Positions 21,151 to 31,639 are shown, numbered from the stretch's first letter. The stretch is DNA of 64,000 bases from Siphonodentalium dalli (GCA_032622095.1 CP136066.1:193802816-193866815), one strand, 5' to 3'. Translations and numbers: made by a program. The notes: generated from the sequence alone by a model not told the origin.

Positions 21151-22665
21151 TTTATTATCCATCCCTTAAAGGGGTACTGTACACAAAGATAGGCGATTGT
21201 TTTATTTACTCCCATTAAAATAACTTTCAAGTTAGATTGTGTTCGTGTTATATGAGTTTCGTATAAACCTAATTTAGCGAAGAAAATATTGATCTTGGAA
21301 ACAAAAATATTACGATTTCAAACTACGCGCCATGTTTTGACCTTCACCGGAGAAGACGCGGTCACAGGAAGAACCGGAAGTTCATTGCTCACAGCTTCGA
21401 TTGATGCATTCAATCTCTTCCATCGAACAATCTCACTCCATATAAAATACTTGACGATTTATGACTCTTTGTTTCTTTCTCCTTTTTCCGAATCGGTTAT
21501 AACGGGCCTTCTTTTGCAGGTAACATGTTTTGTTTGCAACTCAATAATGTTCGCGAACGGCCGTCGATAAAAGACACGCAACATATGCGATTTCAAGAAC
21601 GGTAACTCGTAATGGCATAATTCTCCATTTTATGACTCCAGCCATAAATGAATTTATATTAAATAATTCAAATTTAACTTTTACGATAGCCTGTTAACCG
21701 GAACGTTTTCAGTAGACATCGTCGACTCAAATTAGTTATTTTATAATATAATATTCATATTAGATCGCTATTGTCACCGGCAATTTATCGAAATTGGGGT
21801 ACAGTACCCCTTTAACTAACACTATTTCTTATTGGTCAAAAACCGCCACGTGATAATCCGGGAAAAAGTCATATTGGACTCCCGAATGTCATATTGGACT
21901 CCCAAGTGTGCAATATGACTTTTCATCGGGACTCTGTGACGTCACGAATTAACTCTATTGCGAAATCAATCGGTGAAATTGTGATGCGCGCGCAACACTG
22001 GTGGATTTAGCAGACGTTTCACTTCCGCGTTGAGTTTTTTTTCATTTCCGTGTTTACTTTTCCAAATCATGCTTTCTGATGATCAAAATACTATAAAGTT
22101 ATTATACAATGTTGTGTACAGTATGTGTTTTTCTTGTACGAGTCCAGGTTGTGGTGAAAAGTCATATTGGACGAGACACGCCAGTGTCGAGTCCAATATG
22201 ACTTTTCACCACAACCTGGACGAGTACAAGAAAAACTCATACTGTATACAACATTGTATAATGACATTTTTATTATCCATCTGTATGTTTATCCAAATTT
22301 TGTAAATAAAACTTTCGTGGTTATTTTTGGTATTTGTCGGCACTTAATTCTCTATAAAAGCCTGTACCGTATATTGACCATCAGAAAGCATGATTTGGAA
22401 AAGTAAACACGGAAGTGAGAAAAAACTCAATGCGGAAGTGAAACGTCTGCTAAAATTCATCAATGTTGCGCGCGCATCACAATTTCACCGATTCATTTCG
22501 CAATAGAGTTAATTCGTGACGTCAAGGAGTCCAATATGAAAAGTCATATTGTACAGTCTGGAGTCCAATGTGACTTTCGGGAGTCCAATATGACTTTTTC
22601 CAGGACTATCACGTGGCGGCTTTTGCCAAATCGGAAATGGTGTTAGTTAAGGGATGGATAATAAA
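21151..22665. mobile_element. Large palindromic element P1, copy 1 (with nested TTAA MITE)
   Basis: The outer ends are TTTATTATCCATCCC and its complement GGGATGGATAATAAA at 22651-22665. After removing the inserted MITE (21170-21811) the element is about 870 bp and almost wholly palindromic. It has outer arms of about 200-250 bp and a central hairpin at about 22110-22260. The word AGTCATATTGGAC or its complement occurs about six times, which may mark protein-binding sites in a DNA transposon. A truncated second copy is at 40800-41365, and a core fragment at 22669-22935 abuts this one. Confidence 0.75.
21170..21811. mobile_element. TTAA-flanked MITE, family T3, inside P1
   Basis: The 13-bp perfect TIR AGGGGTACTGTAC opens at 21170 and its complement closes at 21811. 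TTAA flanks it at 21166-21169 and 21812-21815. The undisturbed target is visible in the other P1 copies: CCATCC followed by TTTAACTAAC at 40801, and GTTAGTTAAGGGATGG at 22643. The element therefore inserted into P1's own TTAA. A 93-codon frame inside (21289-21570) shows no recognisable domain. Confidence 0.88.
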
Positions 22666-22668
22666 GTC

Positions 22669-22935
22669 TTTTATAGAGAGTTAAGTGCCGACAAATACCA
22701 AAAATAACCACACAAGTTTTATTCCCAAAATTTGGATAAACATACAGATGGATAATAAAATGTCATTATACAATGTTGTGTACAGTATGAGTTTTTCTTG
22801 TACTCGTCCAGGTTGTTGTGAAAAGTCATATTGGACTCGATACTGCGTCTCTCGTCCAATATGACTTTTCACCACAACCTGGACGAGTACAAGAAAAACA
22901 CATACTGTGCACAACATTGCATAATAACTTTATAG
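22669..22935. repeat. Core fragment of palindromic element P1
   Basis: It begins with TTATAGAGAGTTAAGTGCCG and includes a second full copy of the central hairpin at about 22765-22920. It is the inverted counterpart of about 22080-22370. It directly follows the right end of P1 copy 1, so it may be a rearranged part of a neighbouring copy. Confidence 0.65.
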
Positions 22936-23364
22936 TATGCCCTTATACACACTGCTGTCTGTTATCTATATAACAATTGAAGAAATCATTGGCAACATCT
23001 CGGATACCGTAATGGTACTTTCACACACTCGATAGTTTGCACCGTATGTTTTGCAGGTATTTCTTTGTAGAAAAGAATATGGTGCCAGAATATGAACGGA
23101 GACATGCACATAAAATTTATATTTACCAAAGATGAGAAGTAACATGTCTATAGTTTCACGTGTTACGGTGCTACTGACACCATGTGGAGAACATATATCT
23201 GAACATTTCCAAAGGGAACTATTCGTCAATGAGCATTTAGTATAACAAGACTTAAGTATCACATTATTGGGTGAGTTGTGGATATAGTTTTCCTAAATGC
23301 CTATTGGCTGTGGTACAGTGAATATTTGCAAGAAGCCCGGAGAACACAAGTGGCCATGATCAAA
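22936..23364 (-). other. Unassigned stretch with a cysteine-containing open frame
   Basis: The minus strand is open for 98 codons (23262 to 22966), with several cysteines in the first 30 residues. It resembles no family that I know. A GGTAAAT word inside could be a splice donor. Codon use gives no strong support, so it is listed only as the content of this gap. Confidence 0.2.
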
Positions 23365-23826
23365 TGTGACCCGCCATATCAAATCCAGTCGTAGGTCGGG
23401 ATTTTTTTACCCTGTGCCAATGCAGTCTCTTATATATGCGAGTCGACCATAGGTCGCCTCGCATATATAAGAGAATGCATTGGCCTAACAATTTGTTTTC
23501 ATTTTTTTTAAATAAAAGTTTCTTACAAAATTTGTAGGACATAAAATAAAAAACATCCATTACCCTGTAGGGAGCCCCACACATATATAGAAGCATATAG
23601 AAGAGTGTCGTCTGCTCATGTTTATCTGGGGCTCTGTATGGGTGAAATTATAAAATTGTTAAAGAATACAAGAAACAATTATTAAAATTGTAAAAAATTG
23701 TTAGGCCAATGCATTCTCTTATATATGCGAGGCGACCTATGGTCGACTCGCATATATAAGAGAATGCATTGGCACAGGGTAAAACAAAATCCCGACTTAC
23801 GATTGGATTTGATATGGCGGGTCACA
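23365..23826. mobile_element. Nested-hairpin foldback element H, copy 1
   Basis: This 462-bp element has TIRs opening TGTGACCCGCCATATCAAATCC. Each arm contains a 67-bp near-perfect hairpin (23417-23483 and 23706-23772) built from CCAATGCATTCTCTTATATA, a small asymmetric centre and its complement. The result is palindromes inside a palindrome. The middle 220 bp is unique to the family. Further copies lie at 37078-37528 and 49631-50066. Confidence 0.85.
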
Positions 23827-23937
23827 AATATTAATTTAACTCAGGTTCAACGTGTTGGCAATATTCTGTTCTGTTTCCCCTGGTGTCCAATGGACACGTC
23901 GGATTGTTTCATGCAGCTCGATGTTCGGTATAATATT

Positions 23938-24096
23938 ACTATTGTAATTAACTTGCCTGATTGTGATGATATCTGCATATCGGGTGAGACAACAAGAACA
24001 ATATACTGTTCGTTAGGATGAGCTGCTTGTGCACACGCATCGGCCACTGACAGAAGTCACTGCACTAATTTAAATTTATTCTCGAAAGACAATAGA
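23938..24096 (+). repeat. Left flanking direct repeat of the non-LTR ruin
   Basis: It is homologous to 29935-30127. Shared phrases include TGCCTGATTGTGATGATATC, GAGACAACAAGAACAAT and GCACTAAT followed by CTCGAAA. It may be the 5' untranslated part of the element or a repeat that sandwiches it. Confidence 0.55.
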
Positions 24097-24214
24097 ACGC
24101 GTATACAAGATGATAAATACACTGGGTTGAAGACAGTTAAAAGTGAAATATCTAATGTCAAACTTGATATGTGTAATGTATAGACAAGGACTTGACTGAC
24201 GAATTTGTCAAGAA

Positions 24215-24700
24215 ACAAGAGTTTTGAGTGACAAATTGCAAACACTAAGAGACATTGTAAACAACAAACATGATCAACCGACGCACGCGTGTGACAAAAA
24301 GACGAACGAAACAATAAAACATAATGTTAGCATGATGAAAGAGCAATTTAGAAACTTCACGACAAAAGTGACAAATAATCTTCAAATGTCATGGAGTGTG
24401 TGGGAAACTCGATGGGAGAAGTTACAAAGACACAACGAGACATTTCAGAAACATTGAATGCAGTGATGAACTACGCGGAAAATTCCTACGACAAGGTTAA
24501 TAAATCTGAGACGATTCGCATTAGAGTGAATAAAATTAAATAAGCTATGAATCAACTGCTTGTCCCGGTGAAGGAAACTAACTATACGCCATCACAACAA
24601 GCTAGACATGCTACAAATTTCTCCAGGAGGGTTTATAAATATGGCACTGCGCAGTCAAAACGTAACAAGTGTTTCTTGGTGGATTTGCTGACTCAGTAAC
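24215..24700 (+). pseudogene. ORF1-like coiled-coil fragment of the non-LTR element
   Basis: A 77-codon frame (24224-24457) is rich in Lys, Gln, Thr and Asn with a heptad-like spacing of hydrophobics (LQTLRDIV, VSMMKEQF, VTNNLQMSW). This would suit a coiled coil. Sequence in another frame continues (SETLNAVMNYAENSYDKV and later RHATNFSRRVYKYG) up to about 24690, so it is frameshifted. In LINE elements ORF1 encodes an RNA-binding coiled-coil protein upstream of the endonuclease, which matches its position here. No zinc knuckle or RRM was seen, so the assignment rests on composition and location. Confidence 0.4.
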
Positions 24701-24744
24701 CATTGACCATATAAAGAAACATATTTAATAAAAGGCCGTCCGGC

Positions 24745-25180
24745 CACAGTGTCCCCCGAAAAAGTGGCTTCATTGGGGGCATCAGCTTTTCTGAAAAAAA
24801 TAACAAGGACCCTAAATCCAAAGCAACCAGACAAAAATGGGTGGATCGTACCCATATTCGAACTTGATCTGTATTTCGAGCTGATAAACTCATATTCCAA
24901 ATTTGATTCAGATATGATCACACAAACTAAAGTGATCATCCGAAAACCAGATATTGACAGGATTCTAAGTCGAAAAGGGGCCACAACTCTCGCAAAAATG
25001 GGCGGAGCAAACCCATATTCGAACTTGACCTGTATTTTAGTCTGATAAATTCACCTATGCAATTTGCTTTTGATCTAATATGGAAACCATTTCCGGACGG
25101 ACGCACGGACGGACGCACGGACACCGGCTATTTTAATAGTCCCCCGAAAATTTCGGGTGACAAAAATGCCGGCTTAACTG
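24745..25180. repeat. Unclassified insert with GTCCCCCGAAAA ends and a GGACGGACGCAC run
   Basis: A block opening GTGTCCCCCGAAAAAG and closing AGTCCCCCGAAAATTTCGGG separates the ORF1-like and endonuclease parts. It contains two related segments with CGAACTTGA and CATATTCCAAATTTGA-like words, and a GGACGGACGCAC duplication at 25096-25120. It is probably a separate small insertion. The limits are uncertain. Confidence 0.4.
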
Positions 25181-25199
25181 TTATTAAGACGCTGAGAGG

Positions 25200-26480
25200 T
25201 ATTGTAACGCTGCTCGCATTAATGTTTTTGATGAGGACCTAGATGCAGTTCTTGCACCACAGTTTTGGCCACGAGGAGCAATCTGTATGATGTGGGTACA
25301 CACATGAAACCGTATTACTATTTGTGTGTGACACGTTAATTGTTTATTATGTGTAATGTAGGATGCATTGATACAAAATGTAGCATTAACCCTGTCATTG
25401 ATTTTGAACGTTATACGTACTCACATCGGATTGACCTAGCACTGGCTCTATCAAAGTGATATACACTTTCTTGGTTCGCTCGACAAGTTTTATGAATATC
25501 ATGCTCTGTGCTATTCCCGCCAAAGAATCCCCAACGAAAGAGGGAGACCAAGTGGTGGGGTCATGTTGTTATGGCACAGGCGACTGTTCAAACGCATAAG
25601 CCCCCTTGCAATCGATTATTATAGAATAATAGGAATTCAACTTCAATTAACAGATGCATGTTTACTATACATAATACAGGAATATCTACCTTCTACAAAT
25701 TAAAGGGCGGAACATTACGAAGAATAACGAAAACACTTGGTGATATATATATAGCTGTGTTATGTACAAAACTTATGGCAATGTAATAGTGATGGGAAAC
25801 TTTAACGGGCAATTTCAAAAGTCCGATGACCGAAACATGGGATTCAGAAAGCTTGTCACGCTACAGTACCTGTCAAAAGAAGTGCTATATTAAGCGCGCT
25901 ATTTTCGCGCCCAATATCGCAATCATATTGCAAGTGGAAACGCATATAAGCGCGCCGCTTGCGATATTATTGCAATATTTTGCGCTTAATATCGCAATAT
26001 TTCGCGCTTAATATTGCGGCATCTTGCGCTCAAAATTGTGACATTTAAAGCAAATTATTGCTTCTTCTATATTGTTTATTGCATAAATAAAGACAATGTA
26101 TTAGATTTGTATATAATTATAGTTGTAAATGCTATATGTACACTATATGTACACTATATATATGCACAATATTGATCTAATATAAATATAAAACTATCGG
26201 GTCTGTATGAAATTTTTCGCGCTTAATATCGCAATATTTTGCGCTCAATATCGCAATAATGCGCGCCATTTTCGAAATTAAGCGCGCCCAATATCGCAAT
26301 AAAGGCGCGCCTCAATATACCACTTCTTCTGACTGGTACTGTATTTGGCGATGGTCTACACGAAGGAACGATTGTTGATCATATAATGATTCCACACACC
26401 TTATTCCCTTCATACAAGATGTACACGTATTAGATGGTGACGCAATTGACGTATCCAATCATAGGCCAGTCGCTCTGAGA
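25200..26480 (+). pseudogene. APE-type endonuclease domain of the non-LTR element, split by a MITE
   Basis: This domain would nick target DNA to prime reverse transcription. Traceable motifs across shifted frames are: a WPRGAICMMW stretch near 25270; a DYYRIIGIQLQ and EYLPST stretch near 25610-25700; GNFNG (the GDFN box, catalytic Asp changed to Asn) near 25795; and DVSNHRPVAL near 26450 (the SDH box, its Asp replaced by Asn). The MITE at 25864-26341 sits between LVTL and FGDGLHEG. When it is skipped with one TA, the frame continues exactly. The substitution of both acidic residues and the frameshifts make it inactive. Order and spacing match the CR1/L2/Jockey group. Confidence 0.7.
25864..26341. 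mobile_element. TA-flanked MITE (Tc1/mariner-like) inside the endonuclease
   Basis: This 478-bp element is flanked by TA at 25862-25863 and 26342-26343. The ends are CAGTACCTGTCAAAAGAAGTG and its near complement, which closes with GGTACTG. The subterminal parts are packed with short words such as GCGCTTAATATCGCAATATT in both orientations. The TA target and CAGT start fit Tc1/mariner derivatives. No transposase is present. Other pieces are at 26690-26808 and, inverted, at 29339-29622. Confidence 0.82.
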
Positions 26481-27510
26481 ATGTTATTCGAAATGCATCC
26501 TGGTCTTCTACTTGCAGCAACAACGGATGTTGAAATTCAGGAAATTGTTGATTGGAAAAACGCTAAATTCCAGCCAGAAATTCTAAACAATTGTAAGCAA
26601 AGCCTTCACGCTTATTTCAACAAATTGTTATCCTTTGTTAGAACACGAAACCGATCCATCCGTGTAAAACATTATAAGTACTATATCGAATGTATTAGAT
26701 TTGTATATACTTATAGTTGTAAATGCTATGTGTACACTATATGTACACTATATGCACAATATAGATCTAATATAAATATATAACTATCGGGTCTGTATGA
26801 AATTTTGCAAGTTTGACGACAACGAAATTGAATAAACATCTAAAACATTTTTGAACGATAATTTTAAAAAAATATGCACAAAATTATGCGGACTGTCCGA
26901 CGAAATTGAGCTGATGAAGGTAGACCGCGCTCAGATATACAGTCAGACAGTTACACGATGTATATAATTTCAAAACGTGATTTCCTTAGAGAATATAGAA
27001 AAGCCTCTGCATGCTAGATACTTGGCCGAACAAAATGATAAAATCGATGAACGTGCATAAGTTGATCAGAACTATTTATTCCGCGAATTAAACACGAAAC
27101 GTCAGAGAACTAATATAGATAAGAACATATTTTTTACATATGAAGGACAAACTCTTCGCCATGATCATGAAATCGCAGAAGGATGGTCATCTTATTATAA
27201 ATTATATTCGCCGTTGTATAGACCGCAGTTTGACAAGCAACACTTTAACTACATAAATGATTTTTTTTACGCGAGAAACTGACAGCGGTCAAACTGATGA
27301 TATCGATAATCACATAATCGTTTCTGTAACTCCAATTGAATTACTTATACTGTCTACCGTAGCCTCAACTTTGGAAAGTTAACTGGTTGGGATGGAATAT
27401 CGAATGCGTATTTAATATGGAAGGCAATAGTTGACTCATTTCGAATCTCCTAACAGCCCTGATTCAAACACAAACTGTCCCACCAGAGTTAAAACGATGT
27501 TTAATCGTAA
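26481..27510 (+). pseudogene. Endonuclease-RT linker and start of RT, non-LTR element
   Basis: After the SNHRPV box an open frame runs for about 70 codons, then enters a MITE fragment at 26690. Beyond it, frames broken by stops encode an EGWSSYYKLYSPLY stretch (about 27180), then LTGWDGIS at about 27380. The latter corresponds to the GPDGI box at the start of LINE RT domains. The text then runs to the A at 27510, where the Helitron-like element is inserted, and resumes in frame at 28562. The element is clearly non-functional. Confidence 0.6.
26690..26808 (+). repeat. Internal fragment of the TA-flanked MITE
   Basis: About 120 bp repeat 26096-26216 almost exactly in the same orientation (GTATTAGATTTGTATATA ... 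ACTATCGGGTCTGTATGAAA). They lie without the TIRs inside the non-LTR sequence. Gene conversion or a deleted second insertion could explain it. Confidence 0.7.
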
Positions 27511-28561
27511 TCTATACTATATATTTTGAGACTTCGTATATGTGTGTGTACTTCATAGAATCCAAAACGCGTGTACAGATTGAGATCAAATTTCGTATGT
27601 AAGTGTCAAATCCCACCGACACGACCGTGGTCGCGGTTTAGAGAAGCTCAGAGCACCCGTTCTCCAATCTCAAATCACCGCAAAGGCACGGCGGGGGTTA
27701 ATCAAGTGATTATTTAATGAGCGTTTGTTTTTGACGCATCTCTATAAAGAGCGTCTGTTTCCCCATTCAACGTTATTCGCATCTGCAGAGTTATACGGGA
27801 ACGCAAACGTTATCGCTCGAAATTTATTCCCTGCGAGCACGGATGGCGCGCTCTGTTTTTACAGTATATCGGTATATACCGAAATCATCCCAGATAATCA
27901 CGAATATAGCATCAGATTTCTCCCCAGATATACCGTTATAAAGCTACTGGAATCTGCCAATCTACAGGAAATTCCAGGGAATGCCGATTGAGCTCAAACT
28001 TGCTACCTACGGGAAGTGTCATATATATGAGTGTGTCCTTTATAGACTCTAACCGATTGAGCTCAAACTTGCTAAATAAGAAAATAGCCCCCAAGCCGTA
28101 AATATCAACAACAACGATATTACTAAATACACGTTTTCGGCAATGTGAGAGTTTTCGGGGAGCCGTGATGCCAACAACAACGACCCGAAGACAGATTTCC
28201 CGACGGGAAGCGTTTGTTTTAAATTCAATGCAATGTTATCGTAGAGAGATTTCACGAAACAAAGAATGCGTTGTCTGTCGTTCCTAGGAAGGGGGGGGGG
28301 GATTTCTACGGGTAAATTTTTCCGCCAGAAACAAAAAAATTAATTAAAACAATTTACAATTTTATTAAAACAATTTAAAATTAAAAAAAATTAACAATAA
28401 AAAAACAATTCAGAAACAAAATATATTAAATTTAAAAAACATTAAATTCATATTCAAAAATAAAAAACAAAAATAAATAAAAACAAAATAATTACAAAAA
28501 TGTCATGTTTCTGAAACAAAGCCATGGGACGAATGCCGCCAGTGGCGGGCTAACCTGCTAG
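27511..28561 (+). mobile_element. Non-autonomous Helitron-like element inside RT, 1,051 bp
   Basis: The 5' end is TCTATACTATATATTTTGAG, preceded by A27510. The 3' end is CTAG (28558-28561), followed by T28562. A perfect hairpin, CCGCC at 28536-28540 pairing with GGCGG at 28544-28548, precedes the CTAG. Both ends resemble the 13881-14392 element, so they are one family. The interior contains an A-rich stretch (28325-28500) and an open frame of 88 codons (27725-27991) without recognised domain. Removing it joins the RT frame with no lost or gained base, as expected for Helitrons, which make no target duplication. Confidence 0.85.
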
Positions 28562-29335
28562 TATCATATAAATGTGGCTCAACACCCAGAAGAGATTTTG
28601 ACAGCTACAGAGCTACATGTATAACGCTGATGCACACTTTATACAAATTACTCGAAAATTGTTTACAAGCTAGAATAGAACTATATGCCCATAAATGCAT
28701 AGATGTAGATCGGCTTCAACACGGTTTACAAAAAAAAGCATAAACGCAACAATGACTTCTTATGTAATGAAAGAATGTATCACATATGTATCAGAAAGTA
28801 AAACAAATTGCATAGTGACTTTTTAGATGTTTGGAAGGCGTTCCATACCGTATGTGTCAACCAATTATTATACAAGAAGCACGCATGTGGTTTCAGGGGA
28901 AATTTACTTCAATTGATGCGCGAACGTCACACGTTCTATTCGTCATAATAAAGTTTGGCGTGCGGCATGGAGATAGGCGGGGGTATACTCTCCCCTTTGT
29001 TCTAAATGATCTACATCGACGAATTAATACATATTCTTCCAAACTTACCGTTTGGCCTGAACATGCTCGGTGTAATTTGTACATGCCCAACCCATGCAGA
29101 CGACATGGTTCTACTATATCACTCAGCAAATCTCGCTTATCAGAGCGCTTTTTGACATTTGCTTCGACAACAGCAAAAAAATGGCGGTATAAATATAACC
29201 CATCCAAATGCACTATGGTCGTATTCAATGAAAATAAAGCAGAATTTTTGCGTCAAAGTCGTCTCTGCAACCTAGGTACCGCAGATATCAGAGAAACTAC
29301 GAATACCACTAATTATAGATAGGGTAGTTCGCTTG
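28562..29335 (+). pseudogene. Reverse transcriptase core of the non-LTR element
   Basis: This is the palm region of a LINE RT in several frames. It opens with SYKCGSTPRRDFDSYRATCI and then LYKLLENCLQARIE (about 28565-28685). It continues with FLDVWKAFHTV near 28820-28850, where FLDVWKAF is the first aspartate motif. Next comes FGVRHGDRRGYTLPFVLNDL near 28950-29010, the GVRQG block. A frameshift then leads to HADDMVLLYH at 29093, where the catalytic ADD box is intact. WRYKYNPSKCTMVVFNENK follows at about 29180-29240 in the first frame. A fragment of an inverted MITE starts at 29339. The reading is unambiguous as RT but broken by at least two frameshifts. Confidence 0.8.
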
Positions 29336-29338
29336 ATA

Positions 29339-29622
29339 GAGTACCGGTCAGAAGAAGTGGTATATTGAAGCGCGCCTTTATTGCGATATTGAGCACGCTG
29401 AATTTCGAAAAAGGAGCTATTATAGCGCAATACCAAAAATATGTCGCGCTTATTATTGCGATATTGAGCGCAAAATATTGCGATATTAAGCTCGCAAAAT
29501 TTAATACAGACCCGATAGTGTTATGTTTATATTAGATAAATACTATGCATATAGTGTACATATAGTTCTCATAAAGCATTTACAACTATAATTATACACA
29601 TACCATTTATGCAATAAACGGT
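29339..29622 (-). repeat. Truncated inverted copy of the TA-flanked MITE
   Basis: It begins GAGTACCGGTCAGAAGAAGTG after TA at 29337-29338. It is the reverse complement of about 26060-26341, ending near TTTATGCAATAAAC. The far TIR is missing. Confidence 0.75.
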
Positions 29623-29639
29623 GCTCGTTAATTTGTTCG

Positions 29640-29880
29640 TCAGTGGTTATATATACTTAAAGGTCTGTATGGCTCTGAACTCCTCTGGAATTTAAATCAA
29701 AATCACGTTGATCAGCTTGAGAGAACACACATATTCTGCTTAATGTATTACCAGGGGCCTTCATCGTCGCACAAAAATGGTTATTGCTCAAGGATTCGTC
29801 GTCTACGGTGTCACTCTTCGAAAAACTTAAATTGTCATTCTTCGGCTCGTTGTGCATCTTAAAAGTTTCGAAAACGGCAA
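29640..29880 (+). pseudogene. C-terminal RT region of the non-LTR element
   Basis: A plus-strand frame reads LKGLYGSELLWNLNQNHVDQ near 29655-29720, followed by LERTHIFCLMYYQG. It resembles the thumb and connection region of LINE RTs (L-Y-G-x-E-L-W ... LE-x-x-x). It follows the inverted MITE fragment, and the frame then decays. A minus-strand 66-codon frame over the same bases (29657-29857) is a shadow. Confidence 0.55.
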
Positions 29881-29934
29881 AACAAGTATTTCTTAATCGC
29901 TGATATCAGTACGTCGTTCGGTGTTGCAAGATCG

Positions 29935-30127
29935 CAATCTATAGTTAGGTGTCTGACATAATCTTCATGCCTGATTGTGATGATATCATAGCTGCCTATC
30001 GGATGAGACAACAAGAACAATTATAAAGAAACATTATAAATGTGTAACAGTTAATTCGGATGAGTTGCCTGTGCGCATGCGCATCGGCCACGGTCATTGC
30101 ACTAATCTAAATATATCCTCGAAATCC
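29935..30127 (+). repeat. Right flanking direct repeat of the non-LTR ruin
   Basis: A diverged copy of 23938-24096 in the same orientation, with an extra ~30-bp stretch in the middle. It is not accompanied by another ORF1 or endonuclease downstream. Confidence 0.55.
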
Positions 30128-31510
30128 AAATAATAAAAATGAATTCGTGGAATAAATCCCTTTATTATACGCTCAGCGGGGATTTATCGAAACAGATCAC
30201 GGTTCAGTACAATTCGATATCCCCAGAATGGGATATCGAGGTTCTCACGTTCGCATTACATATGTACATGTAGCTCGCACACGTGCGATCGATTTTTTTG
30301 CGAGATAGATAGATAGATATAGATAGATAGAAGATAGATAGATAATTTTTAATGGCTAATAGATGCAAAACATGTAGACAATTGAGCATAATCATATATA
30401 CAAAAGAGCAATACAGAGTGTTTCATGTCGCTTAAGAGATACTAGTAAGATAACTGGAGACACGTAATACATTAAAAGATAGAGATGGAGGTAGAAAGAT
30501 AGAGAAGTAGAGGAGAAATATACACATGATTAGCTCGGTCTGACAAGTCATGCCATCGATTGCCATCAAGGAGCGCACAAGAAAGCAAGCCAAAGCTCGC
30601 TTATTTCCACTGTGGTCAGGGGGGGTCGTATAAAAATTTCAGGCACGTATGGCATGTTTTCCCTTTCGATCATTTTTTGTACCCACCCACCCCCACCGCC
30701 AAATTTTGTTCCGTTTTCGGCAGTTTTTTCCGACCATTTTTTGACACCCACCCCTCCCCTTTTAACACTAAAACAGATATTTGCGAGGGGAAATTCACTG
30801 TAAACAGCTGTATATGAATTTCTGTGCATACTATTTATCATGGATGTTAACATGGACATGTAAATAGGATTGAGTCATTTTGAGGTCATTCGGCCAAAAA
30901 AACATGGCTGCCAGCGGCCATCTTGGATTTCAAAATTTGCAACAAAATACAACACGATAACTGCCTGCAGTCAGTTTACCAGTTAGCATTACATTATTTC
31001 TCTCATTCAAATTGGTTTTGAAGCCCAACTCATTGCCAAAACATTAAAAAAACAAGCAGGAAATTTTTTTTTAGTTGCGAAAAAAATTGCTTGTTGGTGG
31101 CTTTGACCACTCACCCACCCCGGCATACATGCCGGAAATTTTTTTGTTTTCACCCCCCCCCTGCATGCTGTGGTCCTTAATGGTAACCGACCACATGAAT
31201 AATATGTGTAGTGGCACCAATGCGCTACAGGACTATTTTAAAATCCTCGCAAATCAGTAGATTTATCCTATATTTTTATTATTATAATTATAATACAAAT
31301 CAATTTTATGTTGAATTTCGACAATCATGGGGGGAATAACCGAATGTATATACGGGTACTATAGTTCTCTGTTCTCAGGACGGTGAAGTGAACAGGCAGC
31401 GATCAGCTGTTTGGCTTTGAAACGTCGATTGAAGGCGATTCTGAGAACACTGATTTTCGTAAAAGACGAATTTGTTTGGAAACGCGTATAATAATAAGAA
31501 AATCTGGTAC
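30128..31510. other. Intergenic stretch with (GATA)n and C/T-rich tracts
   Basis: It contains an imperfect GATA/GATAGATA tract at about 30303-30343 and C-rich patches near 30683-30710 and 31153-31170. No coding region is supported. The open frames at 30560-30860 fall in these C-rich patches. Confidence 0.5.
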
Positions 31511-31513
31511 TTG

Positions 31514-31639
31514 TGAGTAGATACTGAAAATGATGTCATTCGTGAAAGAGATAAAATGTTTATTTTCGCTCGCGGCAACCGCTCTCGAATATAAACATTT
31601 GTTGCGCTCACTCATGACACCATTTTCGGTATCCACTCA
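31514..31639. repeat. Isolated ~125-bp hairpin
   Basis: The arms open with TGAGTAGATACTGAAAATGATGTCAT and close with its near complement ending TCCACTCA. The pairing spans about 60 bp per arm, with mismatches. No TIR-style flanks were found. Confidence 0.6.

Larger units (their letters stand above)
23827..30127 (+). mobile_element. Ruined APE-type non-LTR retrotransposon with nested inserts
   Basis: Pieces of one LINE-like element follow in order on the plus strand. They are a coiled-coil ORF1-like stretch (about 24215-24700), an apurinic-type endonuclease (about 25200-26480), RT (about 27080-27510 and 28562-29330) and a C-terminal part (29640-29880). It is broken by a TA-flanked MITE (25864-26341), a MITE fragment (26690-26808), a Helitron-like element (27511-28561) and an inverted MITE fragment (29339-29622). 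Diverged direct repeats at about 23938-24096 and 29935-30127 flank the whole. Motifs (GNFNG, SNHRPV, HADD) suggest a CR1/L2/Jockey-group element. I cannot place it further. Confidence 0.75.

Noticed and set aside
22030-22917. 80-90-codon frames in the P1 palindrome
   Set aside because: Both strands of a palindrome stay open together, and the words follow the AGTCATATTGGAC repeats.
23360-24021. Open frames crossing the 67-bp hairpins that give the same peptide words at several loci
   Set aside because: The repeated peptide words come from element H copies, not from a gene family.
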